A DNA stretch of 64,000 nt from Nocardioides sp. Soil797 (GCA_001429555.1 LMSR01000014.1:366766-430765), one strand, 5' to 3'. Shown: positions 17,932 to 26,942, counted from the stretch's first letter. Notes: a model not told the origin generated them from the sequence alone. Numbers and translations are program-made.

Positions 17932-17964
17932 GGCTTCGCCGTCCCATTCGCGGACGCCGAAGTC
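17932..17964. terminator. Hairpin after L,D-transpeptidase
   Basis: Arms at 17932-17944 (GGCTTCGCCGTCC) and 17952-17964 pair at 12 of 13 positions (one wobble, one mismatch) around a 7-base loop. It lies between convergent genes, directly before a dispersed repeat. There is no T-tract. Confidence 0.45.
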
Positions 17965-17984
17965 TGCAGGCGCGGAGTTGTGAC
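17964..17984 (-). repeat. Dispersed repeat A, copy 1
   Basis: Read on the minus strand it is GTCACAACTCCGCGCCTGCA, one of four related elements in the window (others at 18005, 26209 and 26260). It has one half of the inverted ends seen in copy 2. Confidence 0.65.
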
Positions 17985-18004
17985 CTGCGATAGGCCGAAT
18001 CGTG

Positions 18005-18034
18005 GTCACAAGAGCGCAGGTGCGGAGTTGTGAC
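18005..18034 (-). repeat. Dispersed repeat A, copy 2
   Basis: Thirty bases. On the minus strand it starts GTCACAACTCCGCACCTGCG and ends CTTGTGAC; the outer seven bases, GTCACAA and TTGTGAC, are perfect inverted ends. It lies just after the end of the LLM oxidoreductase gene (minus strand), between convergent genes. Confidence 0.75.
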
Positions 18035-18041
18035 CCGGTGA

Positions 18042-19079
18042 TCAGGAGAGGAGCTCGCGCACCCGGGGGATCACCTCGGTGCCGTAGAGCCGGATGCCCT
18101 CCATCAGCTGCTCGTGCGGCATGGTGCCGTTGCTGTACTTGAGGTCGAAGCGCGAGGCGCCGATCGTGCGCACGGTGGCAGCGATCTTCTGGGCAACGGT
18201 CTCGGGGGAGCCGGCGTAGACCGAACCGTGGGCGACCTCGGCCTCGAACTGCTCGCGCGTGGCCGGGCCCCAGCCGCGCTCGGCACCGATGCGGTCACGG
18301 TTGGCCTTGAAGTGCGGGAACAGCAGGTCGCGGGCCTCCTCGTCGCTCTGGGCCACGAAGCCGGGGGAGTGCACGCCGATCGGCAGCTCCGGCTTGCCGA
18401 ACTCCTCGAGCGCGCGCCGGTAGAGATCGGCGTACGGCGCGAAACGGGCCGGGTCTCCGCCGATGATCGCGAGCATCATGGGGATGCCGTGGCGAGCCGC
18501 GCGGACGACGGACTCGGGGGAGCCACCGACGCCGATCCAGGTCGACAGCGAGCCCTTCTCGGTCTTCGGGTGCACCTGGGTGGGTTGCAGGGGCGGACGG
18601 ATGCTGCCCCGCCAGGAGACGGCGTTCTCCTGGCGCAGCGCGCTGAACAGCTCGAGCTTCTCCTCGAAGAGCACCTCGTAGTCCCCCAGGTCGAGCCCGT
18701 AGAGCGGGAAGGACTCGGTGAAGGAGCCCCGGCCCAGGGTGACTTCGGCCCGGCCGTTGGAGAGTGCGTCGAGGGTGGCGAAGCGCTCATAGACCCGGAT
18801 CGGGTCGTCGGAGGAGAGCACGGTGACTGCCGTCCCGAGGATGATGCGCTCCGTGCGCGACGCGGCGGCGGCCAGCACGATGTCGGGGGCGGAGACGGCG
18901 TAGTCGTCGCGGTGGTGCTCGCCCACGCCGAAGGCGTCCACGCCGACCTCGTCGGCCAGGACGATCTCGTCGACCACGTTGCGCAGCACCTGGTGGTGGG
19001 GGAGCTTGTTGCCGTCGTCGTCGACGGTGACGTCACCGAACGTGTCGAGGCCGAGCTGGATGGGGTGGGTCACGGGCAT
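18042..19079 (-). CDS. LLM class flavin-dependent oxidoreductase
   Basis: 345 residues. Luciferase-like monooxygenase fold (TIM barrel) using FMN or F420; VGEHHRDDYAVSAPDIVLAAAA and TLGRGSFTESFPLYG are typical of the group. The substrate is unknown. The N-terminus is PIQLGLDTFGD. No neighbouring reductase gene identifies its pathway. It stands alone between the L,D-transpeptidase and the qcr genes. Confidence 0.85.
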   Translation of the reverse strand: MPVTHPIQLGLDTFGDVTVDDDGNKLPHHQVLRNVVDEIVLADEVGVDAFGVGEHHRDDYAVSAPDIVLAAAASRTERIILGTAVTVLSSDDPIRVYERFATLDALSNGRAEVTLGRGSFTESFPLYGLDLGDYEVLFEEKLELFSALRQENAVSWRGSIRPPLQPTQVHPKTEKGSLSTWIGVGGSPESVVRAARHGIPMMLAIIGGDPARFAPYADLYRRALEEFGKPELPIGVHSPGFVAQSDEEARDLLFPHFKANRDRIGAERGWGPATREQFEAEVAHGSVYAGSPETVAQKIAATVRTIGASRFDLKYSNGTMPHEQLMEGIRLYGTEVIPRVRELLS

Positions 19080-19173
19080 CTCCTCAATGTGATTGACAGT
19101 TCAACAACGAGGGGTGGTGGGACATTCCTGTGCCATCCGGCCCCGACGCCGCTGGCAGGTCGACAAATGAGAA

Positions 19174-19201
19174 GAGGGCCCGGAGTGAACTCCGGGCCCT
19201 C
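19174..19201 (-). terminator. Terminator of the ctaE-qcrCAB operon
   Basis: A perfect 12-base-pair stem, GAGGGCCCGGAG (19174-19185) and its complement (19190-19201), with a four-base loop. On the minus strand it is followed by TTCTCATTTG, a partial T-tract. It is about 50 bases beyond the qcrB stop. Confidence 0.82.
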
Positions 19202-19248
19202 CTGCTCAGGGTCAGCCGATCAGGTCGGTCGAGCCTGCAGTACGTCGG

Positions 19249-21006
19249 TCAGTGACCGCCCCGCAGCGCCTCACCCTCGACCTCGTGACGGCCGTCGAAC
19301 TGGTGGCCGTCGGCGGAGTGGTCGAGACCGGCCTCGAGCGCGTGCTCCTCCTCGGCGTGGTGGTGACCCTCCTCGAGCTCCTCGGCGGTCGGCTTCTGCA
19401 CGTTGTCGCCGAACATGCCCAGCGACAGCTTGGCGCGAAGCCCGGCAAGCTTGCCACCGGGAGCCGCGACGCCGTTTTCGTCGACATCGGAGCCTTGGAC
19501 GTAGATCTCGTCACGATCACGCGCGGTGAGCGTGTAGGCGCTCTCCTCGCTGATCGGCAGGTGACGCTCGGAGTAGCCGCCCTCGGGAGACCGCATGATG
19601 ATGCCGGTCTCGTAACCGTGGAGCAGCTTCTCGTTGTCGTGACGCTGCAAGGAGATGCACCAACGCTTGGTGAAGATGAACACGAGAACCGGGATGATGA
19701 ACACCGCACCACGCATGAAGTAGGTGATGTGGTTGAGGTTCAGGTGGAACAACACAGCCAGGACGTCGTTGCCGCCGGCGGCCCAGAGCAGGCCGTAGAG
19801 GGACATCATCGCCACCAGGAACGCCGTACGCACCGGAGCGTTGCGCGGGCGCTGGAGCAGGTGGTGCTCGCGCTTGTCGCCGGTCACCCAGGCCTCGAGG
19901 AACGGCCACGCCAGCACCATGGCCAGCAACACGATCGGCAGCACCTCACCGGGCACGAAGATGTTCCAGGAGAGGGTGTGACCCCACAGGTGGGTCTCCC
20001 ACGGCGGCATGATGCGAAGCATGCCCTCGGCGATACCCATGTACCAGTCAGGCTGCGAGCCTGCGGTCACCTTCGATGGATCGTAGGGACCGTACTTCCA
20101 GACCGGGTTGATGGTCAGCAGACCACCCATCAGGGCGCAGGTGCCGAAGACGATGAAGAAGAAGCCGCCGGCCTTGGCCATGTAGACCGGGAGCATCGGG
20201 AAGCCGACGACGTTCTCCTCGGTGCGTCCGGGGCCAGGCCACTGCGTGTGCTTGTGGTAGACGAGCAACAGCATGTGGGCCGCGATCAAGGCCAGGATCA
20301 GGCCCGGGATCAGCAGGATGTGTGCCATGTAGAGGCGGGGCACGATGACGTCGCCGGGGAACTCGCCGCCGAACATGAAGAACGACATGTAGGTGCCGAC
20401 CACGGGGGTGGACTTGACCATGCCGTCGGCGATGCGGAGTCCGGTGCCGGAGAGCAGGTCGTCGGGCAGTGAGTAGCCCGCGAAGCCCTCGACGATGCCC
20501 AGCAGGATGAGGACACCACCGATGATCCAGTTGATCTCACGCGGCTTGCGGAAGGCGCCGGTCAGGAAGACGCGTGCCATGTGCACGAGCATCGCCGCGA
20601 TGAACAGCATGGCTGCCCAGTGGTGCATCTGGCGCACCATCAGGCCCCCGCGGACGTCGAACGAGATGTCGAGGGTCGACTTGAACGCCTCGGACATGTG
20701 CATGCCGTTGAGTTCGGAGTAGGACCCGAAGTACTGGACCTCGGCCATGGACGGCTTGAACCAGAAGGTCAGGAAGACGCCGGTGATGAGGAGTACGACG
20801 AAGCTCCACAGCGCGATCTCGCCGAGCATGAAGGACCAGTGGTCCGGGAAGACCTTGCGCAGGTTCTTCTTGGCAGCAGTGGCCAGGCCGAGACGTTCGT
20901 CGGCCCAACCGACGACCTTGGCTCCACGACCCTGCTTCTTGGCCGTGGACGCGGTCGTGCCGTTGGTGGAGGCCACGGATCCCGCGACGTTGCTGGTTGA
21001 ACTCAT
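19249..21006 (-). CDS. qcrB: Cytochrome bc1 complex cytochrome b subunit
   Basis: 585 residues, the long actinobacterial form with a C-terminal extension of about 150 residues after the transmembrane core. It holds two b haems and the quinol sites of the bcc complex. Haem histidines are in RQMHHWAAMLF and in the helix with AHMLLLVYHKHTQW; the PEF/PDW quinol-oxidation motif appears as QPDWYMG. An N-terminal soluble stretch precedes the first helix. The ATG overlaps the qcrA stop (ATGA). Confidence 0.96.
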   Translation of the reverse strand: MSSTSNVAGSVASTNGTTASTAKKQGRGAKVVGWADERLGLATAAKKNLRKVFPDHWSFMLGEIALWSFVVLLITGVFLTFWFKPSMAEVQYFGSYSELNGMHMSEAFKSTLDISFDVRGGLMVRQMHHWAAMLFIAAMLVHMARVFLTGAFRKPREINWIIGGVLILLGIVEGFAGYSLPDDLLSGTGLRIADGMVKSTPVVGTYMSFFMFGGEFPGDVIVPRLYMAHILLIPGLILALIAAHMLLLVYHKHTQWPGPGRTEENVVGFPMLPVYMAKAGGFFFIVFGTCALMGGLLTINPVWKYGPYDPSKVTAGSQPDWYMGIAEGMLRIMPPWETHLWGHTLSWNIFVPGEVLPIVLLAMVLAWPFLEAWVTGDKREHHLLQRPRNAPVRTAFLVAMMSLYGLLWAAGGNDVLAVLFHLNLNHITYFMRGAVFIIPVLVFIFTKRWCISLQRHDNEKLLHGYETGIIMRSPEGGYSERHLPISEESAYTLTARDRDEIYVQGSDVDENGVAAPGGKLAGLRAKLSLGMFGDNVQKPTAEELEEGHHHAEEEHALEAGLDHSADGHQFDGRHEVEGEALRGGH

Positions 21007-22091
21007 TCGGAGTCACGCTCCCAATAACTAGGACCGACGGGTTCCAAGAAGCCGCTCTGGGCAACCAGATAGCCGTCCTCGCTGATCTTGAGGGGCAGCT
21101 GGGGGAGCGGGCGGGCAGCCGGACCGAAGACGACCCGGCCGCCGTCGGCCAGGTCGAAGGTGGACTGGTGGCACGGGCAGAGCAGGTGGTGGCTCTGCTG
21201 CTCGTTGAGCGAGATCGGGCAACCGACGTGGGTGCAGATCTTGGAGAAGGCCACGATGCCGTTGACCGACCAGTTCTCCGGGGAACGCTTGGAGAACGTC
21301 TGGTCCTTGGGCTCCATGCGGAGCAGGATCACCGACGACTTCGACTTCTCGACCTGCAGGTCGACACCCTCGAGGTATTCCACGCCGCGGCTGTGGCCCT
21401 CCTTCTCGATCTCCTCGGAGTGAGGAGTGACCAGGCCCTCGGGCTGGGCGTTCATCAGGTCGCCCACCTCGAGCTGCTCGGGACGAACCGGGGTGCCGGT
21501 CACGTCACGGACGATGCGGGTGTCCTTCTTCCAGACCGTGCGCTCCAGCTTCTTGCCGGGCAGCGGACCGAGGTCGCGCAGACCCACGATCAGGGGGAGG
21601 CCGACGAAGCCGAGCGCACCGATCATCGTGTTGCGGATCAGCGGACGGCGGCCGATGCCGGACTCCTCGAGCCCGGCCGAGAGAGCGGCCAGGGTCGCTT
21701 CACGGTCTTCCTCGGAGGACGCCGCAGGGTGACGCTGCTCGGAGATCTCGACGTCACCCATGAGCTTGCGGGCCCAGTGGATGATGCCGATGCCGATGAA
21801 CATCAGGGCCAGGCCGAGCGTGGCACCGAGGGCGACGTTGGACGCACCCAGGCCGATGAAGGTGTCGGTCTCGTCCTTGATGTCGAGGGTGAAGTAGGCC
21901 ACGCAGAAGAGCACGGCGCACACCATCGAGGCGATGAAGAAGGCCGCCACCTGACGCTCCGCGCGACGCTCGGCCCTCGGGTCGATGTCAGTGGGTCGCG
22001 GCTTGTGGGGCGCCAGACCGGGGTTGGCGATCGGCTCCTCGATGGGGGCCGGCAAGTTGTTCGACGACTCAGCGTCGTGGTTCTCGCTCAC
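21003..22091 (-). CDS. qcrA: Cytochrome bc1 complex Rieske iron-sulfur subunit
   Basis: 362 residues. Three hydrophobic segments (about 46-68, 84-106, 155-171), as in actinobacterial Rieske proteins, precede the C-terminal Rieske domain. The [2Fe-2S] ligands are in CTHVGC (286-291) and CPCH (305-308). It passes electrons from quinol to the QcrC haems. It overlaps qcrC and qcrB by four bases at each end. Confidence 0.96.
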   Translation of the reverse strand: MSENHDAESSNNLPAPIEEPIANPGLAPHKPRPTDIDPRAERRAERQVAAFFIASMVCAVLFCVAYFTLDIKDETDTFIGLGASNVALGATLGLALMFIGIGIIHWARKLMGDVEISEQRHPAASSEEDREATLAALSAGLEESGIGRRPLIRNTMIGALGFVGLPLIVGLRDLGPLPGKKLERTVWKKDTRIVRDVTGTPVRPEQLEVGDLMNAQPEGLVTPHSEEIEKEGHSRGVEYLEGVDLQVEKSKSSVILLRMEPKDQTFSKRSPENWSVNGIVAFSKICTHVGCPISLNEQQSHHLLCPCHQSTFDLADGGRVVFGPAARPLPQLPLKISEDGYLVAQSGFLEPVGPSYWERDSE

Positions 22092-22990
22092 GCGTTCGTC
22101 TCCTCACTGCCAGTCTCGGTCTTCTCGGAACGCGCGGAGTGGGCCGCGATCCAGTAGGCGAAGCCCACCAGGCCGCCGATGCCGACGATCCACGCGAACA
22201 TGCCCTCACTCACCGGGCCGAGGCCGCCGAGGCTGAAGCCGCCGTAGCCGGGGTTCTCCTCGATCGAGTTGAGGTAGGCGATGATCGCGGCCTTGTCCTC
22301 GGGGGCGATGTTGCCGTTCGAGAACACGTCCATCTGCTGCGGGCCGGTCAGCATGGCCTCGTAGATGTGCTTGTCAGAGGTCTCGCGCAGGCTCGGGGCC
22401 TTCTTGCCCCACGGCATGGCACCGCCGGAGCCTTCGAAGTTGTGGCAGGCCGAGCAGTTGGCGAGGAACAGCTGGCCACCGCGCACGATGGCTTCGCTCT
22501 TCTGCTCACCGGTCAGGTTGTCGAGGCTGTACTCGTCGGAGGTCGGGATCGACGGGCCGGGGCCCAGCGAGGCGACGTACGCCGCGAGCTGCTCGATCTC
22601 CTCGTCGGAGTAGAGGTTGTCCTTGGTCGCGGCCTGCTGGCCGGGCTGGGCCATCGGCATGCGACCGGTGCCCACCTGGAAGTCGACCGCGGCAGCGCCG
22701 ACACCGACCAGGGAGGGGCCGTACTGGCCGTTCTGGCTGTTGATGCCCTCGCCGTTCTGACCGTGGCAGAACGCGCAGCCGACGAGGAACAGTTCGCGGC
22801 CGGCCGCGATCTGCTCGTCCTGGTTGTCACTGCCCTTCTCGGCATTGGCCGGCGCGAACGCGGCGTACAAGGTGCCGGTGAAGAGCAGGCCGAGGAGCAT
22901 GACCATGAGCCCGGCAAGCGGCCGCCGGCGGTGTCGCGAAACACGGCCGGCCAGGCGATTGAGAGGGCGATTGATGAGTCGCACGTTCAC
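22088..22990 (-). CDS. qcrC: Cytochrome bc1 complex diheme cytochrome c subunit
   Basis: 300 residues. A membrane anchor near 26-46 is followed by two c-type domains with CAFCH (72-76) and CSACH (179-183), and a C-terminal helix (about 264-283). Two haems in one subunit allow direct transfer to CtaC without a soluble cytochrome c, a hallmark of actinobacterial supercomplexes. It starts 23 bases after the ctaE stop. Confidence 0.96.
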   Translation of the reverse strand: MNVRLINRPLNRLAGRVSRHRRRPLAGLMVMLLGLLFTGTLYAAFAPANAEKGSDNQDEQIAAGRELFLVGCAFCHGQNGEGINSQNGQYGPSLVGVGAAAVDFQVGTGRMPMAQPGQQAATKDNLYSDEEIEQLAAYVASLGPGPSIPTSDEYSLDNLTGEQKSEAIVRGGQLFLANCSACHNFEGSGGAMPWGKKAPSLRETSDKHIYEAMLTGPQQMDVFSNGNIAPEDKAAIIAYLNSIEENPGYGGFSLGGLGPVSEGMFAWIVGIGGLVGFAYWIAAHSARSEKTETGSEETNA

Positions 22991-23013
22991 TATGTCCTAG
23001 ATCTTTTCCGGTG

Positions 23014-23661
23014 CTACTTGATCAGATAGATGGTCGCGAAGAGACCGATCCACACAACGTCGACGAAGTGCCAGTAGTAGGACACGACGATCGCGCTCAC
23101 GGCCTGCTCATGGGTGAAGCGGCGGGCCAGATACGTACGTCCGAGGACGAACAGGAATGCGATCAGACCACCGGTCACGTGGATGCCGTGGAAGCCGGTG
23201 GTGAGGTAGAAGACCGTGCCGTAGGCGTTGGCCGGAATGGTGAGGCCCTCGTGGATGAGCTCGGCATACTCGGTGGCCTGACCACCGATGAAGACCGCAC
23301 CCATGACGAACGTGAGGATGAACCACTCACGCAGGCCCCAGCCGGGCACGTTGAAGATGGATCCCTTGCGCCCGACCTGGCCACGCTCCGCGGCGAAGAC
23401 GCCGAGCTGGCAGGTCACCGACGACAACACCAGGATCGTGGTGTTGGTCGCGGCAAACGGGAGGTTCAAGAGCTCCGTCTGGCTCGCCCACAAGGACTCG
23501 CTCTGAGCCCTGATGGTGAAGTAGCACGCGAACAGCGCGGCAAAGAACATCAGCTCACTGGAGAGCCAGATGATCGTGCCAACGCTGACCATGCTGGGAC
23601 GGTCATGATGCCCGTGCAGACGGGACGCCGGAATCGCAGTTGCTGTCGCCACGAGCCTCAT
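23014..23661 (-). CDS. ctaE: Cytochrome c oxidase subunit III
   Basis: 215 residues from the ATG at 23661, chosen because the residues after it ([21 protein letters not shown]) resemble family N-termini and the upstream extension overlaps the divergent assembly gene region. Five helices, with [15 protein letters not shown] and the conserved ELIHEGL and [10 protein letters not shown] segments. It is the first gene of the ctaE-qcrCAB operon, so oxidase and bc1 genes share regulation. Confidence 0.94.
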   Translation of the reverse strand: MRLVATATAIPASRLHGHHDRPSMVSVGTIIWLSSELMFFAALFACYFTIRAQSESLWASQTELLNLPFAATNTTILVLSSVTCQLGVFAAERGQVGRKGSIFNVPGWGLREWFILTFVMGAVFIGGQATEYAELIHEGLTIPANAYGTVFYLTTGFHGIHVTGGLIAFLFVLGRTYLARRFTHEQAVSAIVVSYYWHFVDVVWIGLFATIYLIK

Positions 23662-23726
23662 TATGTCGGAGGTCGCGCCGGAGGGCACCCCGACCCCCTG
23701 AAGTTGGGCGTCATAAAGTTCACACT

Positions 23727-24749
23727 GTGGAGTTTCCCCGTGCATTTGTCCCGTTCGATACGGGTTCCAGCCTGCCTGAATTCACCTTCGGCAGGGTTTT
23801 CACCGACTGGGCGCTCGACCCGTTGCTGTTCATCGGCGCCGTCTGGGCGGTCGGTCTGTATGTGATCGGGGTGGTCGTCCTCCACCGGCGGGGCGATCAC
23901 TGGCCCCTGGGCAGGTCGATCGCCTTCATCGGTGCCGGGATGGGCGGTTTCGTCTTCGCCACCACCTCGGGCGTGTCCACCTATGACACGACCCTGCTGA
24001 GCGTGCACATGGTCCAGCACATGATCCTGTCGATGTGGGTGCCGCTGTTCCTGGCGCTCGGCGCCCCGGTGACGCTCGCGCTGCGCGTCCTGCCCGGTAC
24101 GGCGCGCCGCGGCCCGCGCAGCTGGCTTCTGAAGTTGCTGCACTCGCGGGTGGCCAAGGTGCTGTCGTTCCCACCGCTGGCATTCGCGCTCTACGTGCTC
24201 TCGCCCTGGGCGCTCTACTTCTCGAGCTGGTACGACGCCTCGCTCTCGTCGACGTTCGTCCACGAGATGATGCACGTCCACCTGGTGCTGGTCGGATCCC
24301 TGTTCTTCTGGCCCCTGCTCGGCATCGACCCGGTCCCCGGCCGCGTGGGTTATCCGTTCCGGCTGCTGCTGATCGTCCTGACGCTGCCGTTCCACGCCTT
24401 CCTCGGGATCACGATCATGGACCAGGACTCGCTGATCGGGGAGAGCCACTACGCGAAGCTGCGTGAGGGGCCGATGGGGGGCTGGCTCCCGTCCATGGCC
24501 GGAGACCAGCACCTGGCCGGAGGCATCCTCTGGGGGTCCGGCGACCTGATCGGGTTGGTCTTCTTCGGCGTGCTGTTCGTCCAGTGGGTGCGGTCCTCGA
24601 TGGCCGAGGCCAAACGCGTGGACCGTCAGCTCGACCGTGAGGACGCACGGGCCGCCTCGACGCCCACGAGCGTCGGTCCGGTGGTTGAGGAGCCAGGCAC
24701 GAGTGTCTCGAAACCACCTTCCCGACCGGGCAGCACGCAGGGCGGCTAG
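23727..24749 (+). CDS. Cytochrome c oxidase assembly protein (Caa3_CtaG type)
   Basis: 340 residues from the GTG at 23727 ([13 protein letters not shown]). Seven or so membrane helices and the conserved [21 protein letters not shown] and [21 protein letters not shown] fit the Caa3_CtaG family of copper/oxidase assembly factors. It is divergent from ctaE with 65 bases between starts. The last residues, about [13 protein letters not shown], are encoded by a copy of dispersed repeat B (24680-24718), so the C-terminal tail is probably repeat-derived rather than functional. Confidence 0.9.
   Translation: MEFPRAFVPFDTGSSLPEFTFGRVFTDWALDPLLFIGAVWAVGLYVIGVVVLHRRGDHWPLGRSIAFIGAGMGGFVFATTSGVSTYDTTLLSVHMVQHMILSMWVPLFLALGAPVTLALRVLPGTARRGPRSWLLKLLHSRVAKVLSFPPLAFALYVLSPWALYFSSWYDASLSSTFVHEMMHVHLVLVGSLFFWPLLGIDPVPGRVGYPFRLLLIVLTLPFHAFLGITIMDQDSLIGESHYAKLREGPMGGWLPSMAGDQHLAGGILWGSGDLIGLVFFGVLFVQWVRSSMAEAKRVDRQLDREDARAASTPTSVGPVVEEPGTSVSKPPSRPGSTQGG
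24680..24718 (+). repeat. Dispersed repeat B, copy 1 (inside the assembly gene)
   Basis: Begins GGTGGTTGAGGA and ends TCTCGAAACCACC, 39 bases with complementary ends (GGTGGTT against AACCACC). Other copies are at 30791, 54819 and 59459. This one is translated as the C-terminal tail of the oxidase assembly protein. Confidence 0.8.
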
Positions 24750-24759
24750 CATCGACTCC

Positions 24760-25167
24760 GTGACCGACACCACTGCCCCGCTCCAGATCCTGGTCTACAG
24801 CGACGACGTCAACACGCGCGAGCAGGTGATCCTCGCGCTCGGTCGCCGTCCCCACCCGGACCTTCCCGAGTTCGAGTACCTCGAGGTGGCCACCGAGCCG
24901 GTAGTGATCCAGCACATGGACGCCGGCCACGTCGCCCTCGCGATCCTCGACGGTGAGGCCGTGCCCGCTGGTGGCATGGGCATCGCCAAGCAGCTCAAGG
25001 ACGAGATCTACGAGTGCCCCCCGCTGTTGGTGCTGACGGGGCGTCCGCACGACGCGTGGCTGGCGACGTGGTCGCGGGCTGACGGTGCCGTGTCCCACCC
25101 GATCGACCCGATTGCGTTGTCGACGGCCGTGATCAACCTCCTGCGTCCGCAGGTTCCAGCGACGTGA
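24760..25167 (+). CDS. Atypical receiver-domain (CheY-like) protein
   Basis: 135 residues from the GTG at 24760. The order of strands and helices matches a response-regulator receiver: an acidic pair at D15-D16, a candidate phosphoacceptor D64 in AILDGE, and T93 in VLTGRP. The invariant lysine before the last cis-proline is replaced: the sequence reads VSHPIDP, with H113 in its place. It has no output domain. It overlaps trpD by four bases (GTGA), so expression is coupled to tryptophan biosynthesis, though a link in function is not shown. Confidence 0.72.
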   Translation: MTDTTAPLQILVYSDDVNTREQVILALGRRPHPDLPEFEYLEVATEPVVIQHMDAGHVALAILDGEAVPAGGMGIAKQLKDEIYECPPLLVLTGRPHDAWLATWSRADGAVSHPIDPIALSTAVINLLRPQVPAT

Positions 25168-26198
25168 CCATGTTGAACTGGCCCGACGTCCTCACCTCGG
25201 TCGTCGGTCGCAACGACCTGTCCTCGGAGCAGACCCGCTGGGCGATGGGGGAGATCCTCGCCGGACGGGCGACACCGTCGCAGATCGCCGGTTTCGCCAC
25301 CGCCCTGCAGTCGAAGGGCGTGACGATCGAGGAGGTCAACGGACTGGTCGACGCGATGTTCGCGGAGGCGACGCCGCTGTCCGTGCCCGGTCGCAGCCTC
25401 GACATCGTCGGAACCGGGGGCGACCGCTCGTTCTCGGTGAACATCTCCTCGATGTCCTCGATCGTGGCAGCCGGTGCCGGCGCGCTCGTGGTCAAGCACG
25501 GCAATCGCTCGGCTTCGTCGAAGTCCGGATCGGCAGATGTGCTCGAGGCGATGGGTGTGCGCCTTGACCTTGACCCCGCCGGTGTCGCCAAGGTGGCGGC
25601 GCAGGCGGGCATCACCTTCTGCTTCGCCCCGATCTTCCACTCCGCGCTGCGCCATGCCGGCGTACCGCGAAGGGAGTTGGGCATCGCGACCTTCTTCAAC
25701 ATCCTCGGCCCGCTGACGAACCCGGCCCGCCCCGCGGCGGCAGCCATCGGTTGTGCCTTCCCGGGCATGTCCGAGGTGATCGCCGGTGTGTTCGCCAAGC
25801 GAGGAGTCGACGCCCTGGTCTTCCGGGGCGACGACGGACTCGACGAGCTCACCACGACCACGACGTCGCAGGTGTGGGCAGTTCGCGACGGGGAGGTCAG
25901 CACGTCCACACTCGACCCGCGTGACCTCGGGCTTCCCCTGGCCACCGCCGACGACCTGCGTGGGGGAGACACAGAACACAACGCCGAGGTGATCCGACGC
26001 ATCCTTGCCGGGGAGACCGGGCCGGTGCGCGACGCCGTACTCCTCAACGCCGGGGCAGCCCTGGCCGTGTTCGACGGCGACCTCACTGACGTCACCTCCG
26101 GCGTGGCCGCCGGCATGGAGCGGGCCGCGAAGGCGATCGACTCCGGGGCGGCCCAGGCCAGCTTGGAGCGCTGGGTCGCTGCCTGCGCTGGCGCCTGA
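25164..26198 (+). CDS. trpD: Anthranilate phosphoribosyltransferase
   Basis: 344 residues from the GTG at 25164. It joins anthranilate and PRPP in tryptophan synthesis. The PRPP loop DIVGTGGDRSFSVNISS and the KHGNRSASSKSGSADVLEAMG segment are diagnostic, with a further FNILGPLTNPA motif. The gene is away from other trp genes and next to the respiratory genes, which is the same location as in mycobacteria (Rv2192c, from memory). The start overlaps the receiver-like gene. Confidence 0.95.
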   Translation: MTMLNWPDVLTSVVGRNDLSSEQTRWAMGEILAGRATPSQIAGFATALQSKGVTIEEVNGLVDAMFAEATPLSVPGRSLDIVGTGGDRSFSVNISSMSSIVAAGAGALVVKHGNRSASSKSGSADVLEAMGVRLDLDPAGVAKVAAQAGITFCFAPIFHSALRHAGVPRRELGIATFFNILGPLTNPARPAAAAIGCAFPGMSEVIAGVFAKRGVDALVFRGDDGLDELTTTTTSQVWAVRDGEVSTSTLDPRDLGLPLATADDLRGGDTEHNAEVIRRILAGETGPVRDAVLLNAGAALAVFDGDLTDVTSGVAAGMERAAKAIDSGAAQASLERWVAACAGA

Positions 26199-26208
26199 CT
26201 GGAGCCGC

Positions 26209-26237
26209 GTCACAATCGTGCACCTGCGAGGTTGTGG
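26209..26237 (+). repeat. Dispersed repeat A, copy 3
   Basis: GTCACAATCGTGCACCTGCG followed by AGGTTGTG. It is 51 bases upstream of copy 4, with related sequence between (TTCAGGCAC), so the two form a short tandem array after trpD. Confidence 0.7.
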
Positions 26238-26259
26238 GGGTCGGATCGCCTTCAGGCAC

Positions 26260-26288
26260 GTCACAGTCGCGCACCTGCGAGGTTGTGG
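26260..26288 (+). repeat. Dispersed repeat A, copy 4
   Basis: GTCACAGTCGCGCACCTGCG followed by AGGTTGTG. A further partial copy, GAGGCACGTCACAGATCG, lies at about 26313-26330 and runs into the end of the next minus-strand gene. Confidence 0.7.
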
Positions 26289-26321
26289 CGACGAACGTCG
26301 CAGTGACGGGCCTGAGGCACG

Positions 26322-26942
26322 TCACAGATCGAGGCTGAAGCCTTCCCGATCGGGACGGAACCCGACCTTGGCGTAGTACGGCGCCACCATCGCGGGCGAG
26401 GTGACCACACGGCGTACGCCGGCCTCCCGCAGCCGCTCGAGGCTCTTCCAGACGAAGCGGCCGGGGGAGAAGTCGCGATATCGCGGGGTCACGTAATCGA
26501 GTCGCACTTTTGCGACGCCGTCCACGATGGCGAGCACGACGACTCCGACCGTCTCCTGTCCCTTCTGGACCAGATAGACAGTGTCGCCGTCGTGGGGTGC
26601 ATCGAAGTCCGGCTGGAACTTGGTGATGTCGGCGCTGCTGCCCACGAGCACGTGGAACAGGTAGGTGTCATCGGGGCGCACCTCGAGCACCTCGAAGACG
26701 GTGTCGTCATCGCGGGTGCCGATCAGCTTGACGATGAACCAGATGTTGATCGCGCACAGCACGACATTCATCGCCACCATGGGCCAGATCTCGAGCAGGC
26801 CGTTGAAGACGGTCAGCACCATGCAGGCGACCAGGTTGAGCACCCGGAAACGCAGCACCCTCGCCTGCATCAGCGAGAACACCAGCAGCGCGCTGCCACC
26901 CCACCCGAGGAGGTCGAGCCAGTGGTCGGTCAGCCAGTCCAT
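26322..26942 (-). CDS. Membrane protein with YgjV-like N-terminus and GNAT-like domain
   Basis: 206 residues. The N-terminal 72 residues form about three hydrophobic helices (LLGWGGSALLVFSLMQARVLRFR, then NLVACMVLTVFNGLLEIWPMVAMNVVLCAINIWFIVKL split across helices), resembling YgjV/DUF-type small membrane proteins. The C-terminal part (about 85-206) has the shape of an acetyltransferase-like domain ending VAPYYAKVGFRPD, a typical GNAT C-terminal strand. Substrate and role are unknown. Confidence 0.7.
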   Translation of the reverse strand: MDWLTDHWLDLLGWGGSALLVFSLMQARVLRFRVLNLVACMVLTVFNGLLEIWPMVAMNVVLCAINIWFIVKLIGTRDDDTVFEVLEVRPDDTYLFHVLVGSSADITKFQPDFDAPHDGDTVYLVQKGQETVGVVVLAIVDGVAKVRLDYVTPRYRDFSPGRFVWKSLERLREAGVRRVVTSPAMVAPYYAKVGFRPDREGFSLDL

